Assembly: GCF_002929275.1 (NCBI RefSeq)
Contig: NZ_PJIK01000001.1
Span: forward strand, 611,261 to 675,260
Reading direction: 5' to 3'
Source: Arthrobacter sp. ZGTC131
GTDB lineage: Bacteria > Actinomycetota > Actinomycetes > Actinomycetales > Micrococcaceae
DNA: 64,000 nucleotides
Below, one piece after another: positions 52,133 through 60,795 of this stretch. Both the position numbers and the translations under genes were made by a program. The notes under the pieces are model-generated. The model was given only the letters and a program-made list of their open reading frames with translations. It searched no databases and had not been told where the DNA came from. Each line of letters begins with the position of its first letter. Positions within the stretch are counted from its first letter, which is position 1.

Positions 52133-53113
52133 ATGACCATCACGGACGTCCCCGCCAGCGTTGCCGCTGCCGCCGACGCCTCCCTGCGGTGGCATCCCGG
52201 AGGCCCCTACAGCCTGCGCCAGACCCTGGGCACCCTCATGCGCGGCAACGGGGATCCCTCCTTTTCTTCCCGGCCGGACGGCCTGTGGATGGCGTTCACG
52301 ACGGCGGACGGTCCGGTCTCGCTGCGCCTCACGAGCGCCGAAATCGGACCGGAACCCCATGTCAATGCGCAGGCATGGGGCCCCGGCTCCGCGGCCGCCC
52401 TCGCCACCGTTCCCCGCCTGCTGGGCGCCGGGGACGACTGGTCGGCGTTTGACGAGGCCGTGTTCCACGCGACGCTCCCGCGGATGGTCCGCGAGGCCCG
52501 GCGCCGGAACCTCGCCGTCCGCCTGCCCTCCACCGGACGCATGGTTGATTGCCTCGTGCCCACCATCCTGGAGCAGAAGGTCACGGTCATCGAAGCCCGG
52601 CGGGGTTTCCGCTACCTCATGTACCGCCATGGCACGCCCGCCCCGGGCGCCGGCACCGTGGCACCGGCAGGCCTGCTGGTCCGTCCGACTCCTGAGCAGT
52701 GGCTCCGCATCCCGTCCTGGGAGTGGCACCAGGCAGGAGTGGGCCCCCAGCGGTCGGCGACCGTCATGCGGGCGCTGCGTTCCGCCGTCGCGCTTGAACG
52801 GTTGGCTCTGCTGCCGGCAGCGGAGGCTGCCAGGAAGATGCAGACCATTCCCGGAATCGGCGAGTGGACGGCCGCCGAGGTGGTGCAGCGGACGCACGGC
52901 TGTCCGGACTCGATCGCCGTGGGTGATTACCACCTGGCGGCCGACGTCGGCGCCGCGCTGACCGGCCGGCGGACGGACGACGCCGGCATGCTGGCTCTGC
53001 TGGAACCGTGGAAGGGGCAGCGGCAGCGCGTGGTCCGGATGATCGGGCTCAGTGGTTTCCGGAAGCCCACCTTCGGGCCGCGGATGACCATCCAGGACCA
53101 CCGCCGGCACTAA
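52133..53113 (+). CDS. AlkA-like DNA-3-methyladenine glycosylase (HhH-GPD)
   Basis: This 326-residue protein has a helix-hairpin-helix I-P-G-I-G-E-W-T-A near residue 243 and a following G-D-Y-H-L, whose aspartate matches the catalytic Asp of AlkA-type glycosylases. The N-terminal approximately 130 residues correspond to the AlkA N-domain. It removes alkylated purines in base excision repair. No ada or ogt gene is adjacent. It is the second DNA-alkylation glycosylase in this window, along with the AlkZ-like protein. Confidence 0.87.
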   Translation: MTITDVPASVAAAADASLRWHPGGPYSLRQTLGTLMRGNGDPSFSSRPDGLWMAFTTADGPVSLRLTSAEIGPEPHVNAQAWGPGSAAALATVPRLLGAGDDWSAFDEAVFHATLPRMVREARRRNLAVRLPSTGRMVDCLVPTILEQKVTVIEARRGFRYLMYRHGTPAPGAGTVAPAGLLVRPTPEQWLRIPSWEWHQAGVGPQRSATVMRALRSAVALERLALLPAAEAARKMQTIPGIGEWTAAEVVQRTHGCPDSIAVGDYHLAADVGAALTGRRTDDAGMLALLEPWKGQRQRVVRMIGLSGFRKPTFGPRMTIQDHRRH

Positions 53114-53146
53114 AGCCTCGCTTTTCCTGGCCGCGCCCTCCCCCTT

Positions 53147-53199
53147 GAGCGCGAACGGACAGTTAAGCCCCCGGCCTGGGGCCGCAACTGTCCGCAGCC
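53147..53199. repeat. Intergenic palindromic repeat, copy 1
   Basis: GAGCGCGAACGGACAGTTAA is followed by a GC-rich centre and AACTGTCCG. The nine-base arms CGGACAGTT/AACTGTCCG (53156-53164 and 53186-53194) can pair. The GCGCGAACGGACA core recurs, inverted on itself, at 55109-55160, so this belongs to a small intergenic repeat family bracketing the ABC exporter genes. Confidence 0.65.
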
Positions 53200-53283
53200 G
53201 ATGACGCGCCGTGGACGCCCTGACCGGCGGGGTATACCGTGGGCGGCAGGAAGCCCGGCACCCGCAGCCGGGGCTTTGGACCC

Positions 53284-54264
53284 ATGGAGCACCCATTGAT
53301 CCACACCAACAAGCTAAGCAAGACCTTCGTCGTCAAAAAGGAAACGGTGGAGGCGGTCAAGGGCGTCGACATTGACGTCGCCCCCGGCGAACTCGTGGCC
53401 TTCCTCGGCCCGAACGGGGCAGGCAAATCCACCACGCTCCGCATGCTCACCACACTGCTGAAGCCCACCTCCGGCTCAGCCACCGTGGCCGGGCTGGACG
53501 TCGTGGCGGACCCGGCCGGGGTGCGGGCGCGGATCGGCTACATCGGCCAGGGCAACGGCGGCGGCCACAGCTACCGCGTGATCGACGAAATGGTCATGCA
53601 GGGCCGCTTCTACGGAATGAACTCCACGGACGCCAGGTCCCGGGCCGACGAACTGCTTAAGTCCCTGGATCTGGCCGACCTCGCCAAACGCACGGTCATC
53701 AAGCTCTCCGGCGGGCAGCGGCGGCGGATGGACGTGGCGCTGGGGCTGATGCATTCACCCCGGCTGCTGTTCCTGGACGAACCGTCCACCGGCATGGATC
53801 CCCAGAACCGCGCCAACCTCTGGGAGCACATCATGCGGATGCGGGCCGAGCACGGAACCACCATTGTGCTGACAACGCACTACATGGATGAGGCGGATTC
53901 CATGTCCGAGCGCGTCATCGTCATTGACCACGGAACCATCATTGCGGACAACACAGCTGCCCGGCTTAAGGCCGACCTCGCCGGGGACCTGCTGGCCGTT
54001 GAGGTCGCGGCGGCCTCCGCGGCCGAGGTGCGCGGGCTGCTGGGCCGTGCCGCCGCCGAAGGCGAGGTTGAGGAACACCGGCATGACGGCGTCGTCCGTT
54101 TCCGGCTGCGGCTCAGCAACGGCGCCCGGCTGGCGCCCGAACTGCTGAAACAGATGCACGACGCCGGCGCTCCCGCCCAGTCACTGGAACTGAAACCGCC
54201 GACGCTCGATGACGTTTTCCTTGAACTCACGGGCCGCAGCCTGAGGGAAGGGGCTGAGGTGTGA
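53284..54264 (+). CDS. ABC exporter ATP-binding protein (DrrA type)
   Basis: This 326-residue ATPase has Walker A G-P-N-G-A-G-K-S at 42-49, signature L-S-G-G-Q-R-R-R and Walker B L-L-F-L-D-E-P. The C-terminal approximately 80 residues are typical of daunorubicin-exporter ATPases. The ATG at 53284 has no clear ribosome site; an in-frame GTG at 53239 is an alternative that adds 15 residues. It is translationally coupled to the permease. It may export drugs or lipids; the substrate is unknown. Confidence 0.9.
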   Translation: MEHPLIHTNKLSKTFVVKKETVEAVKGVDIDVAPGELVAFLGPNGAGKSTTLRMLTTLLKPTSGSATVAGLDVVADPAGVRARIGYIGQGNGGGHSYRVIDEMVMQGRFYGMNSTDARSRADELLKSLDLADLAKRTVIKLSGGQRRRMDVALGLMHSPRLLFLDEPSTGMDPQNRANLWEHIMRMRAEHGTTIVLTTHYMDEADSMSERVIVIDHGTIIADNTAARLKADLAGDLLAVEVAAASAAEVRGLLGRAAAEGEVEEHRHDGVVRFRLRLSNGARLAPELLKQMHDAGAPAQSLELKPPTLDDVFLELTGRSLREGAEV

Positions 54265-55091
54265 TGCCCGGACAACCCGCACGGACCGAGTTCGCCGAGC
54301 AGAAGCCCACCGAATCAGGGCCCGGGCCGGACCGGATCCTGCGCGACACATGGTACGTCTTCTGGCGGGAAATGCTGCTTCCGCTGCGGGACCCGTTCTC
54401 GCTCGTCTTCTCCCTGCTGCAGCCGCTGGTGTTCCTCGGCCTGTTCGGCCCGCTGTTGGGTTCGGCGGTGGGAGCCCCCGCGTTCGGCGGACAGTCCACG
54501 CTGCAGTGGTTCCTGCCCGGCGTCGTCGTCATGATTGCCCTGTTCGGCACGTCAATGACCGGATCGAACCTGCAGTACGAACTGATGACCGGCTCCTACG
54601 AGCGCATCCTCGCCACTCCCCTGTCGCGGTCGTCGCTGATGATCGGGCGGGCGCTGAAGGAGTGGGCACCGCTGGTGGTGCAGGGCCTCCTGATCTCGGT
54701 GGTGTGCATTCCCTTCGGCTTCGTTTTCCATCCGCTGCACGTGCTCGTCGGGCTTATCATCCTGGGCATCTTCGGCATCGGGCTGGGAGCGCTGTCCTAT
54801 GCGCTGGCCCTGGTCTCGCAGAACAAGGAATGGATTTTCTGGGGCGTGCAGCAGACCCTGCTGTTCCCGCTGATGATCCTTTCCGGCATCATGCTGCCCA
54901 TCGAAGCCGGACCGGAGTGGATGCGGGTGGCCAGCCTCTTCAATCCGCTGACGTACCTGGTCAACGCCGAACGCGAACTGTTCGCGGGCGCCGTAGGGGT
55001 TGACACGCTCTACGGCCTGCTGGCCGCCGCGGTGACGGCCGCCGTCGGACTCGTGGTGGGCATCCGGACCATCAGCCGGAACACCAACTAA
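54264..55091 (+). CDS. ABC-2 exporter permease (DrrB type)
   Basis: This 275-residue ABC-2 permease has six predicted helices and a conserved L-Q-P-L-V-F-L-G-L-F segment near residue 55, preceded by an approximately 35-residue cytoplasmic N-terminus with an R-D-T-W-Y-V-F-W-R-E amphipathic stretch. The ATG overlaps the ATPase stop (TGATG); a GTG one codon earlier is also possible. It pairs with the DrrA-like ATPase. Confidence 0.9.
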   Translation: MPGQPARTEFAEQKPTESGPGPDRILRDTWYVFWREMLLPLRDPFSLVFSLLQPLVFLGLFGPLLGSAVGAPAFGGQSTLQWFLPGVVVMIALFGTSMTGSNLQYELMTGSYERILATPLSRSSLMIGRALKEWAPLVVQGLLISVVCIPFGFVFHPLHVLVGLIILGIFGIGLGALSYALALVSQNKEWIFWGVQQTLLFPLMILSGIMLPIEAGPEWMRVASLFNPLTYLVNAERELFAGAVGVDTLYGLLAAAVTAAVGLVVGIRTISRNTN

Positions 55092-55106
55092 CGCGCAGGA
55101 CGGGCC

Positions 55107-55160
55107 TTAACTGTCCGTTCGCGCAGGTCCCCAGGGCTGGCCGAGCGCGAACGGACACTT
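55107..55160. repeat. Intergenic palindromic repeat, copy 2
   Basis: AACTGTCCGTTCGCGC (55109-55124) and its near-complement GCGCGAACGGACACTT (55145-55160, one mismatch) form a 16-base-pair stem around a 20-base loop. It lies between two convergent genes and shares its core with copy 1 at 53147. It may serve as a bidirectional terminator or be a REP-like element. Confidence 0.75.
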
Positions 55161-55172
55161 GCGGCCCCGATC

Positions 55173-56849
55173 TTAGAGCCCCAGCCGGGCCACGGCTTCC
55201 TCGCGCATCTCCACCTTGCGGATTTTCCCGGAGACGGTCATGGGGAAGCTCTCGCGCACATCCACGTACCGCGGAATCTTGTAGTGCGCCAGCTGCCCGC
55301 GGCAGTACTCGGCCAACGCGGCGGCGTCCAGCGGCGCGGCGCCGGGCTTGAGGATGATGCACGCCATGAGTTCCTCGCCGTACTTCGGGTCCGGGACGCC
55401 GATCACCTGCACGTCCTGGACCGAAGGGTGCGTGTAGAGGAACTCCTCGATCTCGCGCGGATAGATGTTCTCGCCGCCGCGGATCACCATGTCCTTCATC
55501 CGGCCCTCGATCACCACATAGCCGTCTTCATCCATGCGCGCCAGGTCCCCGGTGTGCATCCAGCCGTCGCCGTCAATGGACTCGGCCGTCTTGTCCGGCT
55601 GGTTCCAGTAGCCCTGCATGACGGCGTAGCCGCGCGTGCACAGTTCGCCGATCTCGCCGCGCTCCAGCACCTCACCCGTGGCCGGGTCCACGACCTTGCT
55701 TTCGAGCTGCGGCATGGTCCGGCCCACGGTTTCGGTGCGCTGCCGCATCGTGTCCCCGTCCCGGGTCATGGTGGACACCGGCGAGGTCTCGGTCATGCCG
55801 TAGCAGATGGCCACGTCCCTCATGTTCATCTCCGAGATCACCCGGTTCATGACCTCGATGGGGCACAGCGAGCCTGCCATCACCCCGGTGCGGAGCGTGG
55901 AAAGGTCATAGGACGCGAAGTCGGGCAGCGCCAGCTCGGCGATGAACATGGTGGGCACGCCGTACAGTGACGTGCCGCCGAAGTCCTGCACCGCCTCGAG
56001 GGCAGCGGCCGGCGTGAAAGCGCGCCCCGGGATGATGGTTGCCGCGCCGTGGCTGAGCGCGTTCAGGTTTCCGATCACCATGCCGAAGCAGTGGTAGAAC
56101 GGCACCGGAATCACCACGCGGTCGTGCTCGGTGTATCGGAGCAGCTCGCCGATTGAGTACCCGTTGTTGAGGATGTTGTGGTGGGTGAGGGTGGCGCCCT
56201 TGGGGAATCCCGTGGTGCCGGAGGTGTACTGCAGGTTGATGGGGTCGTGCGGGTCAAGTTCCGCCATGCGTGCCTGCAGCCCGGAATGCGCGACGGCGTC
56301 AGCCCGCTTGAGCAGTTCGGCGTAGGTCAGTTCCCGGTCACTTTGGGGTTCGCCGGCGTCGAGCTCGGCGGCGCCGGCATCCGGCAGGAACACGAGTTCG
56401 CGCAGGTCCGGGCACTCGGCGAGCGCCTGCCGCGCCATCCCCACGTAGTCGCTGTTCCGGTCCGACGGCGCCGTGACCAGCATCCGCATGCCGTTCTGCC
56501 TGACCACGAACTCCAGCTCGTGGCTGCGGTACGCCGGATTGACGTTGACCAGGATCGCCCCGATCTTCGCCGTGGCGTACTGCAGGATGGTCCATTCGGC
56601 GCAGTTGGGGCTCCAGATGCCGATCCGCTCCCCCTTTTCAACGCCCAGGGCGAGAAGCGCGCGGCCGACGCGGTCGACGTCGTCGTTCAGTTTGGTGTAG
56701 CTCCACCGGCGGGCGTCGGCGCCGGGCACCGCCGCAGCCTCGATCAGCGCATCGTGATAGGGGAACTGTGCCACCACCCGCTCAAAGTTGTGGCCGATGG
56801 TCTCCTCGAGCAGCGGGACGTCAGTGTCCCCGGCTGTGTAAGCGCGCAT
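55173..56849 (-). CDS. AMP-binding acyl-CoA synthetase
   Basis: This 558-residue adenylate-forming enzyme has the P-loop-like Y-T-S-G-T-T-G-F-P-K-G (about 195-205), Y-G-M-T-E and the hinge/catalytic I-R-G-G-E-N-I-Y-P-R-E-I-E. The C-terminal lysine lies in the M-T-V-S-G-K segment. It activates medium- or long-chain carboxylic acids to CoA thioesters. The ATG is six bases after TAGCGT (leaderless). It lies divergent to an antibiotic-biosynthesis-monooxygenase-like gene. Confidence 0.92.
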   Translation of the reverse strand: MRAYTAGDTDVPLLEETIGHNFERVVAQFPYHDALIEAAAVPGADARRWSYTKLNDDVDRVGRALLALGVEKGERIGIWSPNCAEWTILQYATAKIGAILVNVNPAYRSHELEFVVRQNGMRMLVTAPSDRNSDYVGMARQALAECPDLRELVFLPDAGAAELDAGEPQSDRELTYAELLKRADAVAHSGLQARMAELDPHDPINLQYTSGTTGFPKGATLTHHNILNNGYSIGELLRYTEHDRVVIPVPFYHCFGMVIGNLNALSHGAATIIPGRAFTPAAALEAVQDFGGTSLYGVPTMFIAELALPDFASYDLSTLRTGVMAGSLCPIEVMNRVISEMNMRDVAICYGMTETSPVSTMTRDGDTMRQRTETVGRTMPQLESKVVDPATGEVLERGEIGELCTRGYAVMQGYWNQPDKTAESIDGDGWMHTGDLARMDEDGYVVIEGRMKDMVIRGGENIYPREIEEFLYTHPSVQDVQVIGVPDPKYGEELMACIILKPGAAPLDAAALAEYCRGQLAHYKIPRYVDVRESFPMTVSGKIRKVEMREEAVARLGL

Positions 56850-56950
56850 GGTGGCACGCTATCAAGAGGCCCCTGGCAAAAGAAGCACAACAGTCGGGTG
56901 TCCGGCGTAAAGAGAGCAGGGCCGGTGGGCGCGGCCGGTATTGTGAAACC

Positions 56951-57229
56951 ATGAGTGCACCCATCGACCTGCAGGCAACGTTCATCCCCAACGAGGGCGA
57001 ATTCTTCCGCGTGAAGCTCGCCCTCGAAATCGCCATTGACGAGGTGGTCAACGAGCCCGGCTGCATCCAGTATGAGCTCACCGAAGCCACCGAGGAGAAG
57101 CTGGTGCTGACCGAGAAGTGGGCCTCGGAAGAGGACCTCGACAAGCACTCCAAGGGCACGGCCGTCCAGGACCTTAACGAGTCCCTCAGCGCGCTGCTGG
57201 CCGAACCGGTACGCCTCGAGCGCCTCTAG
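56951..57229 (+). CDS. ABM-family (antibiotic biosynthesis monooxygenase-like) protein
   Basis: This 92-residue ferredoxin-like dimeric alpha-beta barrel protein is of the ABM type. N-E-P-G-C-I-Q-Y-E-L and E-K-W-A-S-E-E-D-L-D-K-H-S are characteristic of YgiN-like quinol monooxygenases. Start at the ATG six bases after TATTGT, so leaderless. It ends before a strong terminator. Confidence 0.9.
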   Translation: MSAPIDLQATFIPNEGEFFRVKLALEIAIDEVVNEPGCIQYELTEATEEKLVLTEKWASEEDLDKHSKGTAVQDLNESLSALLAEPVRLERL

Positions 57230-57261
57230 TCCGCGCTACACAAGCGGCCGCCAAACAAGAC

Positions 57262-57319
57262 AACGCGGGGTCACCCCGCCCAGGAATTCGGTTCCTGGGC
57301 GCGGAGTGACCCCGCGTTT
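57262..57319. terminator. Strong bidirectional terminator
   Basis: A nearly unbroken stem of over 20 base pairs (outer AACGCGGGGTCA with its complement, inner CCGCCCAGGAA with TTCCTGGGCGCGG) and a small loop lie between the convergent ABM and thioredoxin genes. AA pairs on the left and TTT on the right allow termination in both directions. Confidence 0.9.
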
Positions 57320-57349
57320 CTGCTGGTGCGCTCAGTTGCTCTGGTGCGC

Positions 57350-57787
57350 TTAGAAATCCGGGATCTGCGTGCCGTCCTGCTGGCCTGAGCCCTGGGGTGT
57401 GCTGCTGCCTGCGGCTGCCGACGCTTCGGCCTGCGAGCGCGCCACGTGGGCGTGGACTTCCTCCATGTCGAGCGCCTTGACGGCGTCGATCACCTGCTCC
57501 AGCTGGGGGGCGTTGAGCGCACCCGGCTGGGAGAAGACGAGGACCTTCTCGCGGAACGCCATCAGCGTGGGGATGGACGTGATGCCGGCCTCTGCGGCCA
57601 GCTGCTGCTCGGCTTCGGTGTCCACCTTGGCGAAGACGACGTCGGCGTGCTTTTCCGAAACGGCGGAGTATGTGGGCCCAAACTGCTTGCAGGGACCGCA
57701 CCATTCGGCCCAGAAGTCAACGAGGACAATGTCGTTGCCCTCGATGGTCGATGCGAACTGTTCACCTGTGATGTCAACGGTAGCCAT
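57350..57787 (-). CDS. trxA: Thioredoxin
   Basis: The thioredoxin fold with the redox motif W-C-G-P-C-K (Cys30 and Cys33) spans about 105 residues. An approximately 40-residue Ser/Gly/Gln-rich tail follows, making 145 in all, longer than a minimal TrxA. It reduces cytoplasmic disulfides with thioredoxin reductase, which is not encoded here. The ATG is six bases after TACCGT (leaderless). Confidence 0.92.
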   Translation of the reverse strand: MATVDITGEQFASTIEGNDIVLVDFWAEWCGPCKQFGPTYSAVSEKHADVVFAKVDTEAEQQLAAEAGITSIPTLMAFREKVLVFSQPGALNAPQLEQVIDAVKALDMEEVHAHVARSQAEASAAAGSSTPQGSGQQDGTQIPDF

Positions 57788-57883
57788 GGTTCAACGGTAC
57801 GCGAGGGGCGTCAGTAAGTCCCCCCGGATGCCGGTTTGTTCGCTCCCCGCGTCACGGGGAATATTGCCGGCGTCCGAGATTCA

Positions 57884-58450
57884 TCACGCCTCATGTCCGG
57901 CCCAGGCGTGCGGCGCCGGCCGCCGTGCTCCCGGCAAGGCGGTGTTCTGCCGCCATTCGTGAATCCACTCGGGCAGCTCCAGTCCGGCCGGGGGCTGGCC
58001 GAACTCCGCAAGGATTTCCTCCTGCGTCACGGGCCTGCCCCTGCTCACCAGGCGCGTGGCGATATAGGCGCGGGCGTAGATCTCGCCCTCCGCCACCATG
58101 CGCTGCTCGAAATAGATGGCCTTGGCGTCCAGCCCGATGATCCTGGTCTCGATGGTGTACTGCTGCCAGAGCTGCAGGGACCGGCGGAACGCGATGGTCT
58201 CCCCGGCCGCCACCGGGCTCCAGCCTCGCCGGCGCATTTTCTGCCAGGTTCCGCTCCTCACCATCAAATCGAAGCGGCCCAGGTCCATGAGCGAAAAATA
58301 CATGCCGTTGTTGACATGCATGGCGATGTCGATATCCGTCGGCAGCACGCGGAGCGTCAGGGATGCAGTATCCCAGACGCTGAGCGGCGGACGTTTGGCT
58401 GACCTGAACAGCATCAGGAGTGTTCGCAGGAGCAAGTGCATGCTGATCAT
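57884..58450 (-). CDS. Hot-dog thioesterase-family protein
   Basis: This 188-residue protein has a 4HBT-like domain. D-I-D-I-A-M-H-V-N-N-G-M-Y-F (about 40-53) and the following aspartate in L-M-D-L-G-R-F-D resemble mesenchymal-stem-cell-protein/Them6-type and FcbC-like thioesterases. I start it at the ATG at 58450, behind GGTGGG; an ATG three codons later is also possible. The acyl-CoA substrate is unknown. Confidence 0.85.
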   Translation of the reverse strand: MISMHLLLRTLLMLFRSAKRPPLSVWDTASLTLRVLPTDIDIAMHVNNGMYFSLMDLGRFDLMVRSGTWQKMRRRGWSPVAAGETIAFRRSLQLWQQYTIETRIIGLDAKAIYFEQRMVAEGEIYARAYIATRLVSRGRPVTQEEILAEFGQPPAGLELPEWIHEWRQNTALPGARRPAPHAWAGHEA

Positions 58451-58818
58451 GTTACCCACCAGTAACAATTCAGGAAAGGCCGATTGTCAGGCAAAATTCC
58501 GCCCCCGCCTGCCTACGCAGTGCGTCCGAATCCAAGTGTTGCCGCTTGGCGGGGCGGCAGACCTGCGGGATACAGCCGAACCCGAGTGTTCCTGGCTCGA
58601 AAAACAGGTAGCGGCTACTCGTGCGGCGCCTGCCGGCGCTTCTTAAACTCGAGTCAGGCTGGGCCGGCACGTTAGCGAGCGTGCCTCATTCATGAATAAC
58701 GGTAATGCGCCCCACACGCCGTGCTCCCTCCCTCCTGGGCAGAGCGCCGCCTTCGTTCCGCGCGTAACCGCCCGGCGAGCGCCCGGCAACCCGGCAGCGC
58801 ACGAATCAAGGCCACGCC
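58451..58818. other. Intergenic region upstream of the LysM gene
   Basis: These 368 bases between divergent genes hold no supported gene. Two similar segments (CCGAATCCAAGTGTTGC near 58527 and CCGAACCCGAGTGTTCC near 58575) form an imperfect direct repeat. Upstream regions of actinobacterial cell-wall genes often carry c-di-AMP riboswitches, but I cannot align this one to that consensus. Confidence 0.4.
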
Positions 58819-59841
58819 ATGAACCCACAGGAAAGCCAAGGAACCCAGGAAGACCCGCCCCAGGACAGGCCGGCAATCCGGATGGGCCCCGCCGGCCGGT
58901 CCCGCCAGGGCCCCGGACATGTCCGCGCCCGGCTGATCCTCACGGCCGCCGCCGTCACCGGAGGCCTGCTCGGGGCGTCGGCAATAGTCAACGCCGTCGT
59001 GTCGCCCGGAAGCGGCGGCGCGGCAACCGTCGCCGGCCAGCAGGCTCCAGCGGCGGAGGCAGGACCAGGGCCTCCTCCTACCGCCACCCCGACGCCGTCA
59101 GCCACGGTTTCTGCGCCGGCTGCGGCTGCCAAGGCGGCTCCGGTCAAGGCTGCCGCCAAGGCGCCGGCAAAGGCTCCCACGGCACGGGCTTCGGCGGCCA
59201 AGGCTCCTGCCAAAGCTCCCGCCCCCGCCAGGAAGGCCGCGCCAACGCCGGCCAAGGCGCCCGCCGCCAATACATATGCGGTGGTGGCAGGCGACACGGT
59301 AGGCAGCATCGCAGCGCGGTTCGGGGTCGACGTGAACAGCATGCTGGCCGCCAATGGCCTTGGCCCGTACTCCATCATTGTTCCCGGGCAAACCCTGAAG
59401 CTCACCGGACCCGCGGTGGCAGTGCCGAAGGCCGCGGTTGCCCCGGCGCCAGCACAAGCACCGGCACCGGCGCCCGCAGCCGCAGCCGCACGCGCGGCCG
59501 CCCCTGCCCCGGCGGTGCGAACCATCTACGTGGCCGGAGCGGGCGGGCAAGCACTCGTGGACAGCTGCATCGGCCCCATCCATTTCACGCCCACCGATGG
59601 CTATTCGCTGTTCATCACCGAGCATGATTTCTGCGGAGGCTGGGCGCGCTTCTCGGGGATCGGCGTGGGCGAGCGGGTGGACATCCCCGGGTACGGATCG
59701 TACACAGTCGCGGCCCGCAGCCAGGTGCCCAACCCAGGCACGACGAACGACGTCGCGGCGGTCTTCGGAGGATTCCCGCGGGCGGTTCTGCAGACCTGCA
59801 TTCCCGGGACCAGCCAGATGCTGGTCATAGCCCTCAACTAG
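58819..59841 (+). CDS. LysM protein with sortase-like C-terminal domain
   Basis: This 340-residue envelope protein has a basic cytoplasmic head (1-35), one transmembrane/signal helix (about 36-60) and an Ala/Pro/Lys-rich wall-spanning linker (60-150). A LysM domain (about 152-196, A-G-D-T-V-G-S-I-A-A-R-F) binds peptidoglycan. After a second Ala/Pro linker, residues about 240-340 look like a degenerate sortase: a histidine in T-E-H-D-F (His269) and a cysteine in L-Q-T-C (Cys327) at sortase-like spacing, but no arginine after the cysteine. Catalysis is therefore doubtful. An S-L/T-P-x-T-G sorting substrate is not seen nearby. Confidence 0.8.
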   Translation: MNPQESQGTQEDPPQDRPAIRMGPAGRSRQGPGHVRARLILTAAAVTGGLLGASAIVNAVVSPGSGGAATVAGQQAPAAEAGPGPPPTATPTPSATVSAPAAAAKAAPVKAAAKAPAKAPTARASAAKAPAKAPAPARKAAPTPAKAPAANTYAVVAGDTVGSIAARFGVDVNSMLAANGLGPYSIIVPGQTLKLTGPAVAVPKAAVAPAPAQAPAPAPAAAAARAAAPAPAVRTIYVAGAGGQALVDSCIGPIHFTPTDGYSLFITEHDFCGGWARFSGIGVGERVDIPGYGSYTVAARSQVPNPGTTNDVAAVFGGFPRAVLQTCIPGTSQMLVIALN

Positions 59842-59855
59842 CGGCAGGGCACAGC

Positions 59856-59885
59856 GTGTGGCTGCCGCAGCCGCGGCAGCCACAC
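59856..59885. terminator. Hairpin after the LysM gene, overlapping the channel promoter
   Basis: A perfect 13-base-pair stem (GTGTGGCTGCCGC and its complement) with loop AGCC lies 15 bases after the LysM stop. It has no T run. It ends two bases before the TAATAT -10 box (59887-59892) of the K+ channel gene, whose ATG follows seven bases later. Confidence 0.6.
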
Positions 59886-59899
59886 GTAATATCATCCCT

Positions 59900-60634
59900 A
59901 TGACGCAGCAACGCTACCGGGATCTTGCCGAGTGGCCGCTGATGGGGACAGCCATAGTGTTCCTCGCGGCCTACGCATGGCAGGTGGTCGGCAGGGTGGA
60001 GGGCCGGGGCGCCGATTGGCTCGAAGCCACCATGTGGGTCACCTGGGGCGTGTTCGCGCTGGACTACGGCGCAAATCTGTGGCTGGCTGAAGACCGCCGC
60101 CGCTGGTTCGTCCGGAACCTCCACGAACTGCTGATCGTGGCACTGCCCTTCTTCCGCCCGCTCCGGCTCCTCCGGCTGGTGACCCTGTTGTCGGTGCTGC
60201 ACCGGACCGTCGGTGAAACGCTGCGGGGCAGGGTGGTCACCTACGTTGCGGCTTCTGCTGCCCTGCTGGTGTTCGTGGGAGCGCTGGCCGTGCTCGACGT
60301 CGAGCAGTCGGCTCCCGATGCCAAGATTCTCACGTTCGGCGATGCCGTGTGGTGGGCGGTTGCCACCATCACCACGGTGGGCTACGGCGACATGTACCCC
60401 GTCACCGCGCTCGGCCGAACTGTTGCGGCAGCCCTGATGATGAGCGGGATCGCCGTCCTGGGCGTGGTGACGGCGTCCATTGCCTCTTGGCTCGTCCAGC
60501 GCGTCGAAGAGAGCACCGGGGCCGCGGTGGAGTCGGCGGAACGGCCCGTCATTGCTGAGGTGGGTGAGCTCGCGGCGGAGGTGGCCGCCCTCCGGCGCGA
60601 AATTGCCGAGCTCCGGCGGGACCCCGCCCCCTAG
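59900..60634 (+). CDS. Voltage-gated-like K+ channel
   Basis: This 244-residue ion channel has about six helices. An S4-like R-P-L-R-L-L-R-L-V sits near residue 86, the selectivity filter T-V-G-Y-G-D at 159-164, and the C-terminus is a Glu/Arg-rich coiled coil (about 205-240) that may tetramerise. The start ATG at 59900 lies seven bases after TAATAT (leaderless). It probably sets membrane potential or allows K+ flux; no regulatory RCK domain is present. Confidence 0.9.
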   Translation: MTQQRYRDLAEWPLMGTAIVFLAAYAWQVVGRVEGRGADWLEATMWVTWGVFALDYGANLWLAEDRRRWFVRNLHELLIVALPFFRPLRLLRLVTLLSVLHRTVGETLRGRVVTYVAASAALLVFVGALAVLDVEQSAPDAKILTFGDAVWWAVATITTVGYGDMYPVTALGRTVAAALMMSGIAVLGVVTASIASWLVQRVEESTGAAVESAERPVIAEVGELAAEVAALRREIAELRRDPAP

Positions 60635-60795
60635 CCCGCAGGCAGCGACCGCCGGCGCGGAAACCGTGCGCAGAACAGAACCGTCATGTCCTGTCATCGT
60701 CCCGGGGTTGCTCTAGACTCGAAAGTAGTCATACCGGGCGTACCCCAATTTGCCCGCAGCAGTACGCACCGCACCCCACGAAGGGAGGCCCACCC

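Noticed and set aside
58451-58818. A c-di-AMP (ydaO) riboswitch upstream of the LysM gene.
   Set aside because: The gene context is right and CCGAA-type pieces occur, but I could not align the conserved core over its length.
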